A stretch of DNA of 16,991 bases, taken from contig JALRFC010000015.1 of the NCBI GenBank assembly GCA_023253875.1, positions 1-16,991 of the forward strand, given 5' to 3'. The DNA is from Candidatus Kapaibacterium sp. (GTDB taxonomy: Bacteria > Bacteroidota > Ignavibacteria > Kapaibacteriales > UBA961). This document shows positions 6,958 through 14,900 of the stretch, piece after piece. Numbering within the stretch: the stretch's first letter is position 1; each line of letters opens with the position of its first letter. Position numbers and translations under genes: made by a program. The notes under the pieces were generated by a model. It had not been told where the DNA came from. It worked only from the letters and a program-made list of their open reading frames with translations, and made no database searches.

Positions 6958-8808
6958 ATGAAACAATATGATATAATCGTAATTGGTGGAGGTCATGCCG
7001 GAATTGAAGCAGCGAGGGCATCAGCAAGAATGCTTTGTTCTACTGCATTAATTACCATGTCCACATCCACAATCGGTGTATTGTCATGTAATCCCTCAAT
7101 AGGTGGCTCTGCAAAAGGACATTTAGTAAAGGAAATCGATGCTATTGGCGGAATAATGCCATTGATTGCAGATCGAAGTGGATTACAATTCAAAATGTTA
7201 AATACTTCTAAAGGGCCGGCGATTTGGTCTCCTCGATCTCAAAATGATAAATTTCTCTACCCTATGTATGCGCAGCAGTCTCTACAAAACATAGGAAACC
7301 TTGAGATATTGGAAGGAACTGTCGAGAAATTACTGATTTCAGGGAGAGAAGTATATGGGGTGATCTATAATGGGGAAGAAATACGTTGTAAAGCACTCAT
7401 TCTTTGTGGTGGTACATTTCTTAATGGAATTATGTATACCGGAAAAGAACAAACTGTAGGTGGAAGAATCAATGAAAAAGCGGCAAGAGGTCTTTCAGAC
7501 TCATTATTGGAATATGGTTTTGAAATTGGGAGACTAAAAACAGGAACACCACCAAGGATCTATGCAGACAGTATTGATTATGCTAAAGTTCGAATTGAAT
7601 CCGGTGATGAATCTCCTACACCTTTTTCTCATAGAACAACACATGTCAAGAATACAATGGTTTGTTATGGTACCAATACTTCCAAACAGACACATGCAAT
7701 ATTAGAACAAGGTTTTATTGATTCTCCTATGTTTACAGGGTTGATCACAGGAAGAGGACCACGATATTGTCCATCAATTGAAGACAAAATCTATCGCTTC
7801 CAAGAACGGGACTCTCATCAAATCATCCTTGAACCAGAGTCTTTATTTGGTAATTCAGTCTATGTAAATGGTTTCTCAACCTCATTGCCAAAAGAGATAC
7901 AAGAGCAAGCATTACGCACAATACCAGGATTGGAACACGTACGTATTGAGAAGTATGGTTATGCTGTGGAATATGACTTTTTCTACCCTTATCAATTGAT
8001 GTATACCCTTGAAAGTAAAAGACTTAACAGACTTTATACTGCTGGTCAAATAAATGGTACTTCGGGGTATGAAGAAGCGGCATCACAAGGATTGATTGCC
8101 GGCATCAATGCTGCTGCAAAAGTAAAAGGAATACCTGAATTAATATTAGAAAGATCTGATGCCTATATCGGTGTAATGATAGATGATCTGGTCAATAAAA
8201 GCTCTGATGAACCATATCGCATATTTACCTCTCTAGCTGAATATCGATTATTATTACGGCAAGACAATGCTTTTGAACGACTCTATGAAAAGACGGCACA
8301 CTATGGTCTTCATGGTGGCTCTGAAAGAAAAGTCGTGAAATCTATTCAATTACGCAAAGAGCTGGAAGAATCGCTACAACAAGTACGTATTCCAAAAGAT
8401 AGTGTCAATGACATTTATGCAAGTGTACAAGAAACACCTGTTAAAGAATCTGAACTCATTACAACCATGTGCAAGAGACCATCTGTCACACTTTCTTTGA
8501 TTCGTGAAAAAACTTCTGTCCTAGATTCATGGAAAGGCACGGCATTTGATAGCATTTTAAGGCAAGCCGACATAGACATCAAATATGAAGGATATATCGC
8601 TCGACATCTTGCTGATATTGAGAAGTTTAAAGAGCTTGAACACAAAGTGATTCCTACTGGATATGATTATGATGGATTAACCTCATTATCATCTGAAAGT
8701 AGAGAGAAACTCAAGAAAATTAAACCTCAATCAATCGGTCAAGCTTCGCGAATACCCGGTGTTTCACCAACCGATATTTCTCTCTTGGTGATAGATCTTA
8801 AACGATGA
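6958..8808 (+). CDS. mnmG: tRNA uridine-5-carboxymethylaminomethyl(34) synthesis enzyme MnmG (GidA)
   Basis: The 616-residue protein is a full-length MnmG. With MnmE it uses FAD, NADH and a folate-derived carbon to build the cmnm5 group on wobble uridine 34 of certain tRNAs. The N-terminus IIVIGGGHAGIEAA (6-19) is the FAD-binding Rossmann motif. The conserved SCNPSIGGSAKGHLVKEIDA stretch contains C44, and GRGPRYCPSIEDK contains C271; these correspond to the two catalytic cysteines of the family. Also present are LCGGTFLNG, GRLKTGTPPR, EYRLLLRQDNA and the C-terminal GQASRIPGVSPTDIS region. I start at ATG 6958 because the FAD motif begins there as in other MnmG proteins; the frame stays open to a TTG at 6919, but that stretch is the parS region. 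It heads a plus-strand operon with the sugar kinase (27-base gap) and the barrel protein. mnmG is often close to oriC. Confidence 0.97.
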   Translation: MKQYDIIVIGGGHAGIEAARASARMLCSTALITMSTSTIGVLSCNPSIGGSAKGHLVKEIDAIGGIMPLIADRSGLQFKMLNTSKGPAIWSPRSQNDKFLYPMYAQQSLQNIGNLEILEGTVEKLLISGREVYGVIYNGEEIRCKALILCGGTFLNGIMYTGKEQTVGGRINEKAARGLSDSLLEYGFEIGRLKTGTPPRIYADSIDYAKVRIESGDESPTPFSHRTTHVKNTMVCYGTNTSKQTHAILEQGFIDSPMFTGLITGRGPRYCPSIEDKIYRFQERDSHQIILEPESLFGNSVYVNGFSTSLPKEIQEQALRTIPGLEHVRIEKYGYAVEYDFFYPYQLMYTLESKRLNRLYTAGQINGTSGYEEAASQGLIAGINAAAKVKGIPELILERSDAYIGVMIDDLVNKSSDEPYRIFTSLAEYRLLLRQDNAFERLYEKTAHYGLHGGSERKVVKSIQLRKELEESLQQVRIPKDSVNDIYASVQETPVKESELITTMCKRPSVTLSLIREKTSVLDSWKGTAFDSILRQADIDIKYEGYIARHLADIEKFKELEHKVIPTGYDYDGLTSLSSESREKLKKIKPQSIGQASRIPGVSPTDISLLVIDLKR

Positions 8809-8835
8809 TGTGTTTTGTCGGAATCAAATTGTTTC

Positions 8836-9798
8836 ATGCATTCCGGCTTTAAAGTGAAATCTGACTATACTGTAATCGGTATCGATGGCGGCGGTTCCAA
8901 AACAAGAGGACGCCTGGTTTTTGGTGATCAACATGTGCAAAGAGTGATTGGATCCACAAGAGTGGGTGTAGTTGGATTCACCGAAGCATGTGAAAGAGTG
9001 GTACAATTAATATCTGATCTGACGCAAGATGCCGGAATAGAGAAATCAGAAATTGATGCCGTTGTAGTTGGAGTTGCCGGTATTTGGCTGGAAGAAGAAC
9101 GAAAGCGATTTTCTCATCTTCTGAAAGTAATAGCCAAAGACTCAGGATTCAATCTCCATGACATGATTGCCACGAGTGATGCTGAAATTGCATTGAGAGG
9201 TGCAATCGGAACAAATCCGGGAATCATGTTGATTGCTGGAACAGGTACTATTACCCTTGGGAAAAATGTCAAGGGTGAACTCATCAGATCGGGTGGATGG
9301 GGAATTGAAATAGATGATGAAGGAAGTGGCGCATGGATTGGAAAAAAAGGATTGTCTGCATGTGTAAAAGCAATAGATGGACGTGGGATGAGTACTTCAT
9401 TGTTGGATTCACTCTCAGATCGCTATCCACAAATACAATTGAAACATCCTCGATCCATAGTTTCTGCTTTCATGGATAAAGTATTTGAATATCATCATCT
9501 TACACCAATGGTATTGGAAGAAGCTGAAAAAGGTGATAAAGTGTGTTTGAATATTGTGAAAGAGGCCGCTGAGCGACTCTATGAAAATATTGAGGCTGTT
9601 GCAAAAAATATCCAAGGTGAATCAAAAACAGTTTCATTCCTTGGTGGTCTGCTCGAGAATAATACAATGGTCTCAAAAGAATTACTGAGTAGAATTAAAA
9701 AAGGTGGTAATTTCACCGTGATTGATCCCAAGGGAACAGCTCTTGATGGAGCAATAGAATTAAGTTTTGAATTAGCATCGGGATCCGAAGATATATGA
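8836..9798 (+). CDS. BadF/BadG/BcrA/BcrD-type ATPase, N-acetylglucosamine kinase-like
   Basis: The 320-residue product belongs to the ASKHA sugar-kinase superfamily, BadF/NAGK branch. VIGIDGGGSKTRG (13-25) is the phosphate-1 motif, T113-S114-D115-A116 carries the likely catalytic Asp, LIAGTGTI (132-139) is phosphate-2, and GGWGIEIDDEGSGAWIG (153-169) and FLGGLLENN are further conserved family motifs. Relatives phosphorylate GlcNAc, GlcN or MurNAc in the cytoplasm. The presence of anmK 2.4 kb away points towards cell-wall amino sugar salvage, but the substrate cannot be read from sequence. The ATG at 8836 is preferred; the frame extends to a TTG at 8815 without better support. The end overlaps the next ATG (ATGA, 9795-9798), implying coupled translation with an outer-membrane protein. 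Confidence 0.85.
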   Translation: MHSGFKVKSDYTVIGIDGGGSKTRGRLVFGDQHVQRVIGSTRVGVVGFTEACERVVQLISDLTQDAGIEKSEIDAVVVGVAGIWLEEERKRFSHLLKVIAKDSGFNLHDMIATSDAEIALRGAIGTNPGIMLIAGTGTITLGKNVKGELIRSGGWGIEIDDEGSGAWIGKKGLSACVKAIDGRGMSTSLLDSLSDRYPQIQLKHPRSIVSAFMDKVFEYHHLTPMVLEEAEKGDKVCLNIVKEAAERLYENIEAVAKNIQGESKTVSFLGGLLENNTMVSKELLSRIKKGGNFTVIDPKGTALDGAIELSFELASGSEDI

Positions 9799-11054
9799 AC
9801 ATGATCATCCTTCTCTTCTGCCTCATGAGCCTCCAGGCTATTGCGCAACCTCAACAAAATGACATCAATATCGAAGTCACAAGAAGAGTTTCTGTTGAAT
9901 TGCTTGGTCCAAATGCCGATCCATTCATGCAACCACTCACACAAACATTGAATGCAACTGCAAACTCAAGATTCTTTCGCACTGCAGTAGTTCCTGATAC
10001 AGGTTTGTATTTCAGAGTTGGTGTTGGCTCCATGATTGGTTTTGTACGAGATGATCAAAAAACGTATAAACCCTTTGCTCCGGTCATCACACAAGATCAA
10101 TTCATTAAACGAGTTGTGAATGATAAAGATTTGGTGAATTTGAATGTACTCAATCCTTCTTTGACTACCATAAATGATACAACCGGTCTTGTGGTTGTGA
10201 TCATGAAATATCTCTTTGGAAAAGGTTTAAGTGATCCAACAAGTGGGTTTTCTTTTCCGGATTCTGCAGCAACCGTCTATGGAAATAGAGATGAAAAGTT
10301 TGTGATTGGAAAACAGTATTTGGCAGACCAAGTATCCGGTGGAGATCCATTATTGAGCACTGTGTACAATGCTTTGACTCCTGAATTAAAACAGAGTATT
10401 ATGTCAACTATTACCGGCCTTCCAAATTATTTGACACTTGCAAAAGGTGCGAATGTCAATACTGTTGTAGCCGGTGTGCCGCAAATTGAGATTGGTTCCT
10501 TTTTGGGTACAGAATTACTCTTGAGATTCATTCCTTCAATAAAATATGATACTGTTGTTGGTAAATTTTCCTTTTGGGGAATTGGTATAAAACACAGCAT
10601 TAATCAATATTGGGAAAATGCACCCTTTAATCTTGCGGCGCAATTTGTCTATCAAGGAAGTTCTATAGAAAACTCTGTTGGTGCAACTAATTCACAATTG
10701 TCTGCAAATACGACTATCATGGGTGTGAATGTACAAGCGTCGAAGGAGTGGGAAGGGTTTAATTTCTATACAGGATTTGCTTATGAACAAATCAATATAG
10801 ATACGAAGTTTACTTTTTATCTACCAAAGGAATTGCAAAGACAATTAGGATTATTACCATTGGATTCTGATGATCCAAGACCCCCCATGTATCCCGGAGA
10901 TCAAAGACCCCAATTCACAAATGCAGTGTTTAATGATAATGCTGTAAAATTCACAATGGGGATTAGTAAGACATTTGGAAGTTTGGGAATTTGTCTTGAT
11001 TATAATATCAGCAAATTCAATATTCTCACACTTGGATTGGATATTGGATTTTAA
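9795..11054 (+). CDS. Outer-membrane beta-barrel protein, DUF6588-like
   Basis: The 419-residue product has a short signal peptide (residues 1 to about 18, ending AIAQ). A region of about 200 residues with few hydrophobic runs follows, then from about residue 225 alternating amphipathic strands: FLGTELLLRFIP, FSFWGIGIKHSINQY, FNLAAQFVYQG, GVNVQASKEWEGFNFYTGFAYE, FTMGISKTFG. It ends GLDIGF with a terminal Phe, as outer-membrane barrels do. The FWGIGIKHSINQY and AAQFVYQ pattern recalls the DUF6588 family of FCB bacteria; this is from memory and needs a profile search. A Pro-rich loop (DDPRPPMYPGDQRP) separates two late strands and is probably extracellular. An ATG two codons later (9801) is an equally possible start. 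It is the last gene of the mnmG operon and converges on the DUF1573 gene with both stops inside TTAA (11051-11054). Confidence 0.75.
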   Translation: MNMIILLFCLMSLQAIAQPQQNDINIEVTRRVSVELLGPNADPFMQPLTQTLNATANSRFFRTAVVPDTGLYFRVGVGSMIGFVRDDQKTYKPFAPVITQDQFIKRVVNDKDLVNLNVLNPSLTTINDTTGLVVVIMKYLFGKGLSDPTSGFSFPDSAATVYGNRDEKFVIGKQYLADQVSGGDPLLSTVYNALTPELKQSIMSTITGLPNYLTLAKGANVNTVVAGVPQIEIGSFLGTELLLRFIPSIKYDTVVGKFSFWGIGIKHSINQYWENAPFNLAAQFVYQGSSIENSVGATNSQLSANTTIMGVNVQASKEWEGFNFYTGFAYEQINIDTKFTFYLPKELQRQLGLLPLDSDDPRPPMYPGDQRPQFTNAVFNDNAVKFTMGISKTFGSLGICLDYNISKFNILTLGLDIGF

Positions 11055-11461
11055 TGATCCTTTTTTGATTCCTTCATGAATTTTTTATTGATAAGCAAGA
11101 GAGGTATGGAAAAGTGTTCATTCTTTGCATTGCTTATGACAGTAAAATCAACTCTGGTCAAAGAATCTTCTTGCATTCTTGATGTACTTACCTGAAATGT
11201 GAGTTTTCCTTTTCCCATTGGTCTAATGGAAGGGTTATTCACAATTGCTGATGCGCAAAAACAAGAGGATTTTACCTCTTTAATGAGCAATGTCTCTCCT
11301 CCTTTATTCAGAACAGTAATATCCATTACTATACCCTCCTCATCAGGAGAAAAATATACTATAGGTTCACCTGGTCTAATTATGATATCGGGTGCTTCCG
11401 GTAGAGCAGACACTCTTGTCAATAACAGAAATATCGCTAGAAATATTATCCCTTTTTTCAT
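11051..11461 (-). CDS. DUF1573 domain secreted protein
   Basis: The 136-residue product has a signal peptide (residues 1 to about 19, ending VSA-L) and a single immunoglobulin-like DUF1573 domain. The diagnostic part is ITVLNKGGETLLIKEVKSSC followed by FCASA (48-72), where the family normally has a strand, a turn and a CxC motif (C67, C69). Family members are exported and common in Bacteroidota; their role is not established. The ATG at 11461 overlaps the TGA of dapB (ATGA, 11458-11461), and GGAG lies eight bases upstream, so it is translated after dapB from the same message. Linkage to a lysine/peptidoglycan precursor gene may be incidental. Confidence 0.85.
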   Translation of the reverse strand: MKKGIIFLAIFLLLTRVSALPEAPDIIIRPGEPIVYFSPDEEGIVMDITVLNKGGETLLIKEVKSSCFCASAIVNNPSIRPMGKGKLTFQVSTSRMQEDSLTRVDFTVISNAKNEHFSIPLLLINKKFMKESKKDH

Positions 11462-12171
11462 GAGAAGAACTCCGAAAATTCATGAAGACCCTTTTTATGT
11501 TCAATCCATTCAGCGGCAAGAATAGCGCCTTGAGCAAAACCAGTTCTGTTTTTTGCAGTATGAGAAATAGAAATGCTATCTATAATGGAATCAGCTATAA
11601 TTTCATGTTCACCAATTATATCACCACAACGCATAGAAGAGATATGTAAAGCCTTGGTTGTTTGTAAAATCTCTTCCGGTGAAGTTGTGATATATTCTTT
11701 TCCGGCAAAATGTTCAATCACTGCCGAACCAAGTAAATGAGCTGTTCCGCTTGGACTATCTTTTTTATGTCTATGGTGTTTTTCTATCATTGAAATATCA
11801 TAACCACCTATGGAAGATAGATTTTTCGATAATTCAGCGACAAGTTTTTTCATGATATGAATTCCTGGCGAGAAATTTCCACTATATACGCAGCCAATAT
11901 TGTCGCCAATCAATGTTCTGATCTGTGGAAGTGAATCATACCAACCTGTGGTTCCAATGACAATTGGTTTTTGCAATTGAATTGCATGTTCTATATGTGA
12001 CTCTACGGCGGAGGGTATGGAAAACTCTATAAAGACATCACAATCCGGTGATGAATCTGCAAGAAAGAGTCTTTCAGATGAGTAAATAGCCGTAATTTCA
12101 TGTCCGGTTTTGGAAATCTGTTGTTCAATTTCCTTACCCATTTTTCCATATCCAATCAAACCTATTTTCAT
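11458..12171 (-). CDS. dapB: 4-hydroxy-tetrahydrodipicolinate reductase
   Basis: The 237-residue product is the short form of DapB, which reduces 4-hydroxy-tetrahydrodipicolinate with NAD(P)H on the way to diaminopimelate and lysine. IGLIGYGKMGKEI (3-15) is the dinucleotide-binding motif, IGTTGW (72-77) and SGNFSPGI (97-104) line the active site, and EKHHRHKKDSPSGTA (130-144) is the family signature with H132 and K136 as the expected catalytic pair. GEHEI and GFAQGAILAAEWI complete the C-terminal part. The start is ATG 12171, where the Rossmann motif begins; the frame extends to 12219 but that adds 16 unrelated residues across the anmK start. It is divergent from anmK with only five bases between start codons, and its stop overlaps the DUF1573 start. 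Confidence 0.95.
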   Translation of the reverse strand: MKIGLIGYGKMGKEIEQQISKTGHEITAIYSSERLFLADSSPDCDVFIEFSIPSAVESHIEHAIQLQKPIVIGTTGWYDSLPQIRTLIGDNIGCVYSGNFSPGIHIMKKLVAELSKNLSSIGGYDISMIEKHHRHKKDSPSGTAHLLGSAVIEHFAGKEYITTSPEEILQTTKALHISSMRCGDIIGEHEIIADSIIDSISISHTAKNRTGFAQGAILAAEWIEHKKGLHEFSEFFS

Positions 12172-12176
12172 AGACC

Positions 12177-13343
12177 ATGAACCTGTATGACATTCAACAA
12201 CAGTGGTTAGCATCACCACGCCGTGTTATCGGGATGATGAGCGGTACTTCTCTTGATGGAATCGATATCTGTTTTGCGGAGTTTTCCATCAAAGATGGTA
12301 GACATCATTATTCTATCATTGAAAAAGCTTTGTATTCCTATACATTAGAGGAGAGAGATATTCTCTCTCGACTATTGCAAGATACCATTTCCATTGAAGA
12401 AGTCTCTCATGCTAATTCAGAGATTACCGCATTACACTTCTCTTATCTTCAACGTTTTCTTGAAGAAAAAGGGGTGAATCCTCTTCAATGTGATCTTCTT
12501 TCTGTGCACGGTCAAACCGTGTGGCATTCTCCACCAAAAGATGGTGAGGATATCGGACATACACTACAATTATTGTCTATACCCGCTTTGGCGGCTTTAA
12601 CCAATATCAAAACCATTGGAGATTTTCGTTCGGCTGATATGGCTTTGGGTGGACAAGGGGCACCTCTTGTTCCAATATTTGATGCTGAGTTTTTATATTC
12701 TTCTCAAAAAGATACAATAGCGGTCAATATCGGTGGGATGGCAAATATCACGATAATACCAAAAGATAAAGATCAACAAATCATGGCTTTTGATACCGGT
12801 CCGGGAAATATATTGATTGACCTTGCAATGAAGCGCTTTTTTGGAAAACAGTATGATGAAAACGGAGTATTTGCCAGAGAAGGTAGAAGATTAGAGAGGT
12901 TGTGGAAGAATTTGTGTGAATTAGAATATATAACACAAAAACCTCCTAAATCAACCGGTAGAGAATTGTTTAATGCGACACTTTTACAAGATATTCTAGA
13001 AGTGTCTTTTGTCAATACTTTTCCGGGAGAAGATATTGTAAGAACCATCACCGATTTCACAGCATGGTCCATAGCAGAAAATATCAGACTATTTGGACAT
13101 CCGGAATCGAGAATATTGATAACCGGTGGTGGTGCACATAATGCTACAATACTGTCGGGTTTATATAAAGAATTACCCAATGCTGAGTTTTTCTCTCCTC
13201 AAGAAATTGGGTTTGATGCAGATATCAAAGAAGCCCTTTGCTTCGCTTATCTTGGTTGGAGGTCTTTGGGTGGTTTACCTGGAAATATACCGAGCGTCAC
13301 CGGTGCAAAAAAAGAGGTGATCTTGGGAAGCGTGTCACCTTAA
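12177..13343 (+). CDS. anmK: Anhydro-N-acetylmuramic acid kinase
   Basis: The 388-residue enzyme cleaves and phosphorylates 1,6-anhydro-MurNAc to MurNAc-6-phosphate in cytoplasmic peptidoglycan recycling. Family motifs appear in order: GMMSGTSLDGID (19-30), SVHGQTVWHSP (109-119), IGDFRSADMALGGQGAPLVP (147-166), NIGGMANIT (184-192), FDTGPGN (205-211) and ITGGGAHN near residue 320. Length is normal. The start at ATG 12177 gives 18 residues before the first motif; no other in-frame ATG lies before the motif and no Shine-Dalgarno sequence is visible. The promoter must lie inside dapB because only five bases separate the two starts. It converges on rpiB with the two stop codons sharing TTAA (13340-13343). 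The usual next enzyme, MurQ etherase, is not in the window. Confidence 0.95.
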   Translation: MNLYDIQQQWLASPRRVIGMMSGTSLDGIDICFAEFSIKDGRHHYSIIEKALYSYTLEERDILSRLLQDTISIEEVSHANSEITALHFSYLQRFLEEKGVNPLQCDLLSVHGQTVWHSPPKDGEDIGHTLQLLSIPALAALTNIKTIGDFRSADMALGGQGAPLVPIFDAEFLYSSQKDTIAVNIGGMANITIIPKDKDQQIMAFDTGPGNILIDLAMKRFFGKQYDENGVFAREGRRLERLWKNLCELEYITQKPPKSTGRELFNATLLQDILEVSFVNTFPGEDIVRTITDFTAWSIAENIRLFGHPESRILITGGGAHNATILSGLYKELPNAEFFSPQEIGFDADIKEALCFAYLGWRSLGGLPGNIPSVTGAKKEVILGSVSP

Positions 13344-13780
13344 CGACCTGTTAGATCATGAATTTTATTGACTCTTTGTTCATGTCTTCCGCCTTCAAAT
13401 GGAGTGGTCAAAAATACATCCACCATTGATAAAGCGGTTTTGGTATCCACCAATCGCTCACCCAAAGTCAGAACATTTGCATCATTATGTTGTCTGGATA
13501 AAGAGGCCATTTCTTCATTGAGACAATTTGCGGCACGAACACCCTCTGTTTTATTTGCTACGATAGATACGCCTATACCACTACCACAAATAAGTATTCC
13601 TCTTTCTACTTCTCTAGAAGCCACAAGTTTGGCCACTTCTACGGCTATATCAGGATAATCCATGGAATCTTTGGAATATGTACCAAGATCTTTCACTTTA
13701 TGTCCTTGGGCTTGTAAATACGTGAGAATTTCTTGTTTACGAGTAAATCCAGCATGATCTGAACCGATAGCTATATTCAT
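13340..13780 (-). CDS. rpiB: Ribose-5-phosphate isomerase B
   Basis: The 146-residue product matches RpiB of the RpiB/LacAB family, which interconverts ribose 5-phosphate and ribulose 5-phosphate. Visible motifs are IGSDHAGF (5-12), DYPD (41-44), LICGSGIGVSIVANK (63-77) with the catalytic C65, VRAANCLNEE (80-89), SRQHNDANVLTLGERL and a C-terminal GGRHEQRV phosphate-binding segment. Length is typical. The ATG at 13780 lies directly before the first motif. Upstream is the 294-base gene-free stretch, which must contain its promoter. A transketolase gene starts 2.8 kb to the right on the other strand; both serve the non-oxidative pentose phosphate pathway but are not one operon. Confidence 0.96.
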   Translation of the reverse strand: MNIAIGSDHAGFTRKQEILTYLQAQGHKVKDLGTYSKDSMDYPDIAVEVAKLVASREVERGILICGSGIGVSIVANKTEGVRAANCLNEEMASLSRQHNDANVLTLGERLVDTKTALSMVDVFLTTPFEGGRHEQRVNKIHDLTGR

Positions 13781-14074
13781 AAGTCAATGAAATGATTAGT
13801 GTTGAATTGCTTTCCACAAAGTTCTTAACATGAAGTGTTTTTTTGTGGAAAAACCATTGTACAGTTTATTCTTGTCAACAAAGAAAAGAAAGTGAATGTC
13901 AAGATATTCACAGCTATGTGAATCATTGTTTTTTCTTCACATTTCTTTCCACAAAACTACAGGATTTCTCTTTTCAGTATTTTCAAAGAGTTATGATCGG
14001 ATTACTTTCTATTCACACGATTTTCCACTTATCAACACTCTATAATATATCTTCTTTAATAGATAAAAATTATT
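13781..14074. other. Gene-free region with DnaA-box-like cluster, candidate replication origin (oriC)
   Basis: No convincing gene lies in these 294 bases, between the 5' end of rpiB and the 3' end of the thiamine pyrophosphokinase gene. At least ten 9-mers are within two mismatches of the DnaA box TTATCCACA. On the plus strand they start at 13810 (CTTTCCACA), 13872 (TTGTCAACA), 13904 (ATATTCACA), 13933 (TTCTTCACA), 13945 (CTTTCCACA), 14009 (CTATTCACA), 14021 (TTTTCCACT) and 14029 (TTATCAACA). On the minus strand they lie at 13844-13852 (TTTTCCACA) and 13917-13925 (TGATTCACA). Positions 14040-14080 are extremely AT-rich and could be the unwinding element. The rpiB promoter must also be here. 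The origin reading is inference; it gains weight from the two parS-like sites 7 kb away. Confidence 0.5.
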
Positions 14075-14785
14075 CTAGAAGAATGAAGAGGGATAATTTG
14101 TGAATACCGGAAAAGCCGGAAAACGTGCATCACAAAAGAATAAGAATCTACCTTCAAAATGTTCAATAGATACCTTCTTACCGATACTTCTATTTCTTGC
14201 TCCTTCTCTTTTACTCAATTCCAATACTTCGTTTTCGAGATTCCATTCCAAACCTTTCGTGGATATATGAGCATGAGGAAAAGGAATAAGCGAAATAACC
14301 TCACTTGGGTGTAATTCTTCGCAGATCATATCAAAGAAGACAGGTATGGCAATTCTTTGCTGGGAATCTACGATGGTAATTTGTTGAAATCTATCTACAT
14401 ATTTCCACAAAACACTCACATTATTGAGTGAATGTTCAAAGTCACCACCATGTATGCCATATATCAAGATATGTTGATATTCTTGTTTCTTACAGTAATC
14501 CAAAGCTTTCTCAAAATCATTCTTCTCCTGATCTGGAATATGAATGATGAAAGAATGGGCATGTTTAGGTAAATGAGCCGGATCAAAAGAATCTAAATCA
14601 CCTATAATGATATCCGGGATGACTCCTAATGAAATCAACCCATTTGCTGCCCCATCGGTTGCAATACATGGAGAATCTGTGAAAAAAGACAAAATATCGG
14701 GATGAGGAGTAGAACCTTGAAGGAAAATCACACAATCCGGTTTTGTTTCTGTAAAAATCAATCTTTTCATTAGATGTCCGAACAT
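14075..14785 (-). CDS. Thiamine pyrophosphokinase
   Basis: The 236-residue product transfers pyrophosphate from ATP to thiamine, giving thiamine diphosphate. CIATDGAANGLISLG, then VIPDIIIGDLDSF (about 40-67), is the family signature, with Asp residues at about 44, 63 and 65 for Mg-ATP. DQEKNDFEKALDYC follows, then the GIHGGDFEHSLNNVSVLWKY segment that matches the family GxxGGRxDHxxxN motif. The C-terminal beta domain includes KGLEWNLENEVL, where thiamine binds. Length is slightly above the usual 210-220 because of a short aromatic C-terminal tail. The start is uncertain: ATG 14785 is used, ATG 14770 is equally plausible, and the frame opens with TTG at 14794. No Shine-Dalgarno sequence is near. 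Thiamine diphosphate is the cofactor of the transketolase encoded 1.8 kb to the right. No thiamine riboswitch was recognised upstream. Confidence 0.88.
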   Translation of the reverse strand: MFGHLMKRLIFTETKPDCVIFLQGSTPHPDILSFFTDSPCIATDGAANGLISLGVIPDIIIGDLDSFDPAHLPKHAHSFIIHIPDQEKNDFEKALDYCKKQEYQHILIYGIHGGDFEHSLNNVSVLWKYVDRFQQITIVDSQQRIAIPVFFDMICEELHPSEVISLIPFPHAHISTKGLEWNLENEVLELSKREGARNRSIGKKVSIEHFEGRFLFFCDARFPAFPVFTNYPSSFF

Positions 14786-14815
14786 AATCCACAAAATTAG
14801 ATGAAATCAAGCTCC

Positions 14816-14850
14816 TTGGGGCGAAAAGTGCAAAAGTTATAGTAAATTTG
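14816..14850 (+). promoter_or_regulatory. Possible promoter of the M3 oligopeptidase gene
   Basis: TATAGT at 14838-14843 lies 16 bases after TTGGGG (14816-14821), a weak -35/-10 pair. Overlapping it, TAAATTTG at 14843-14850 fits the Bacteroidota -7 pattern TAnnTTTG. Both are about 50-60 bases before the ATG at 14901, a reasonable leader length. The assignment is tentative because such short AT-rich matches are common. Confidence 0.3.
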
Positions 14851-14900
14851 CCACGCGATTTGAGAAAACACAAAGCTATTATTCGATAAGAGAATCAAAG

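Noticed and set aside
12172..12219. N-terminal extension of dapB by 16 residues
   Set aside because: The Rossmann motif of DapB begins at MKIGLIGYG from 12171; the extension lies across the anmK start and has no family resemblance.
13843..14103. Plus-strand open frame of 86 codons across the rpiB upstream spacer
   Set aside because: Its composition (runs of Phe, Ser, His and Cys) is what AT-rich non-coding DNA gives. It has no ribosome site, runs into the 3' end of the thiamine pyrophosphokinase gene, and the DnaA-box-like repeats explain the sequence better.
14786..14900. Thiamine riboswitch upstream of the thiamine pyrophosphokinase gene or oligopeptidase gene
   Set aside because: No CTGAGA-type or other conserved TPP-riboswitch core could be seen in this spacer.
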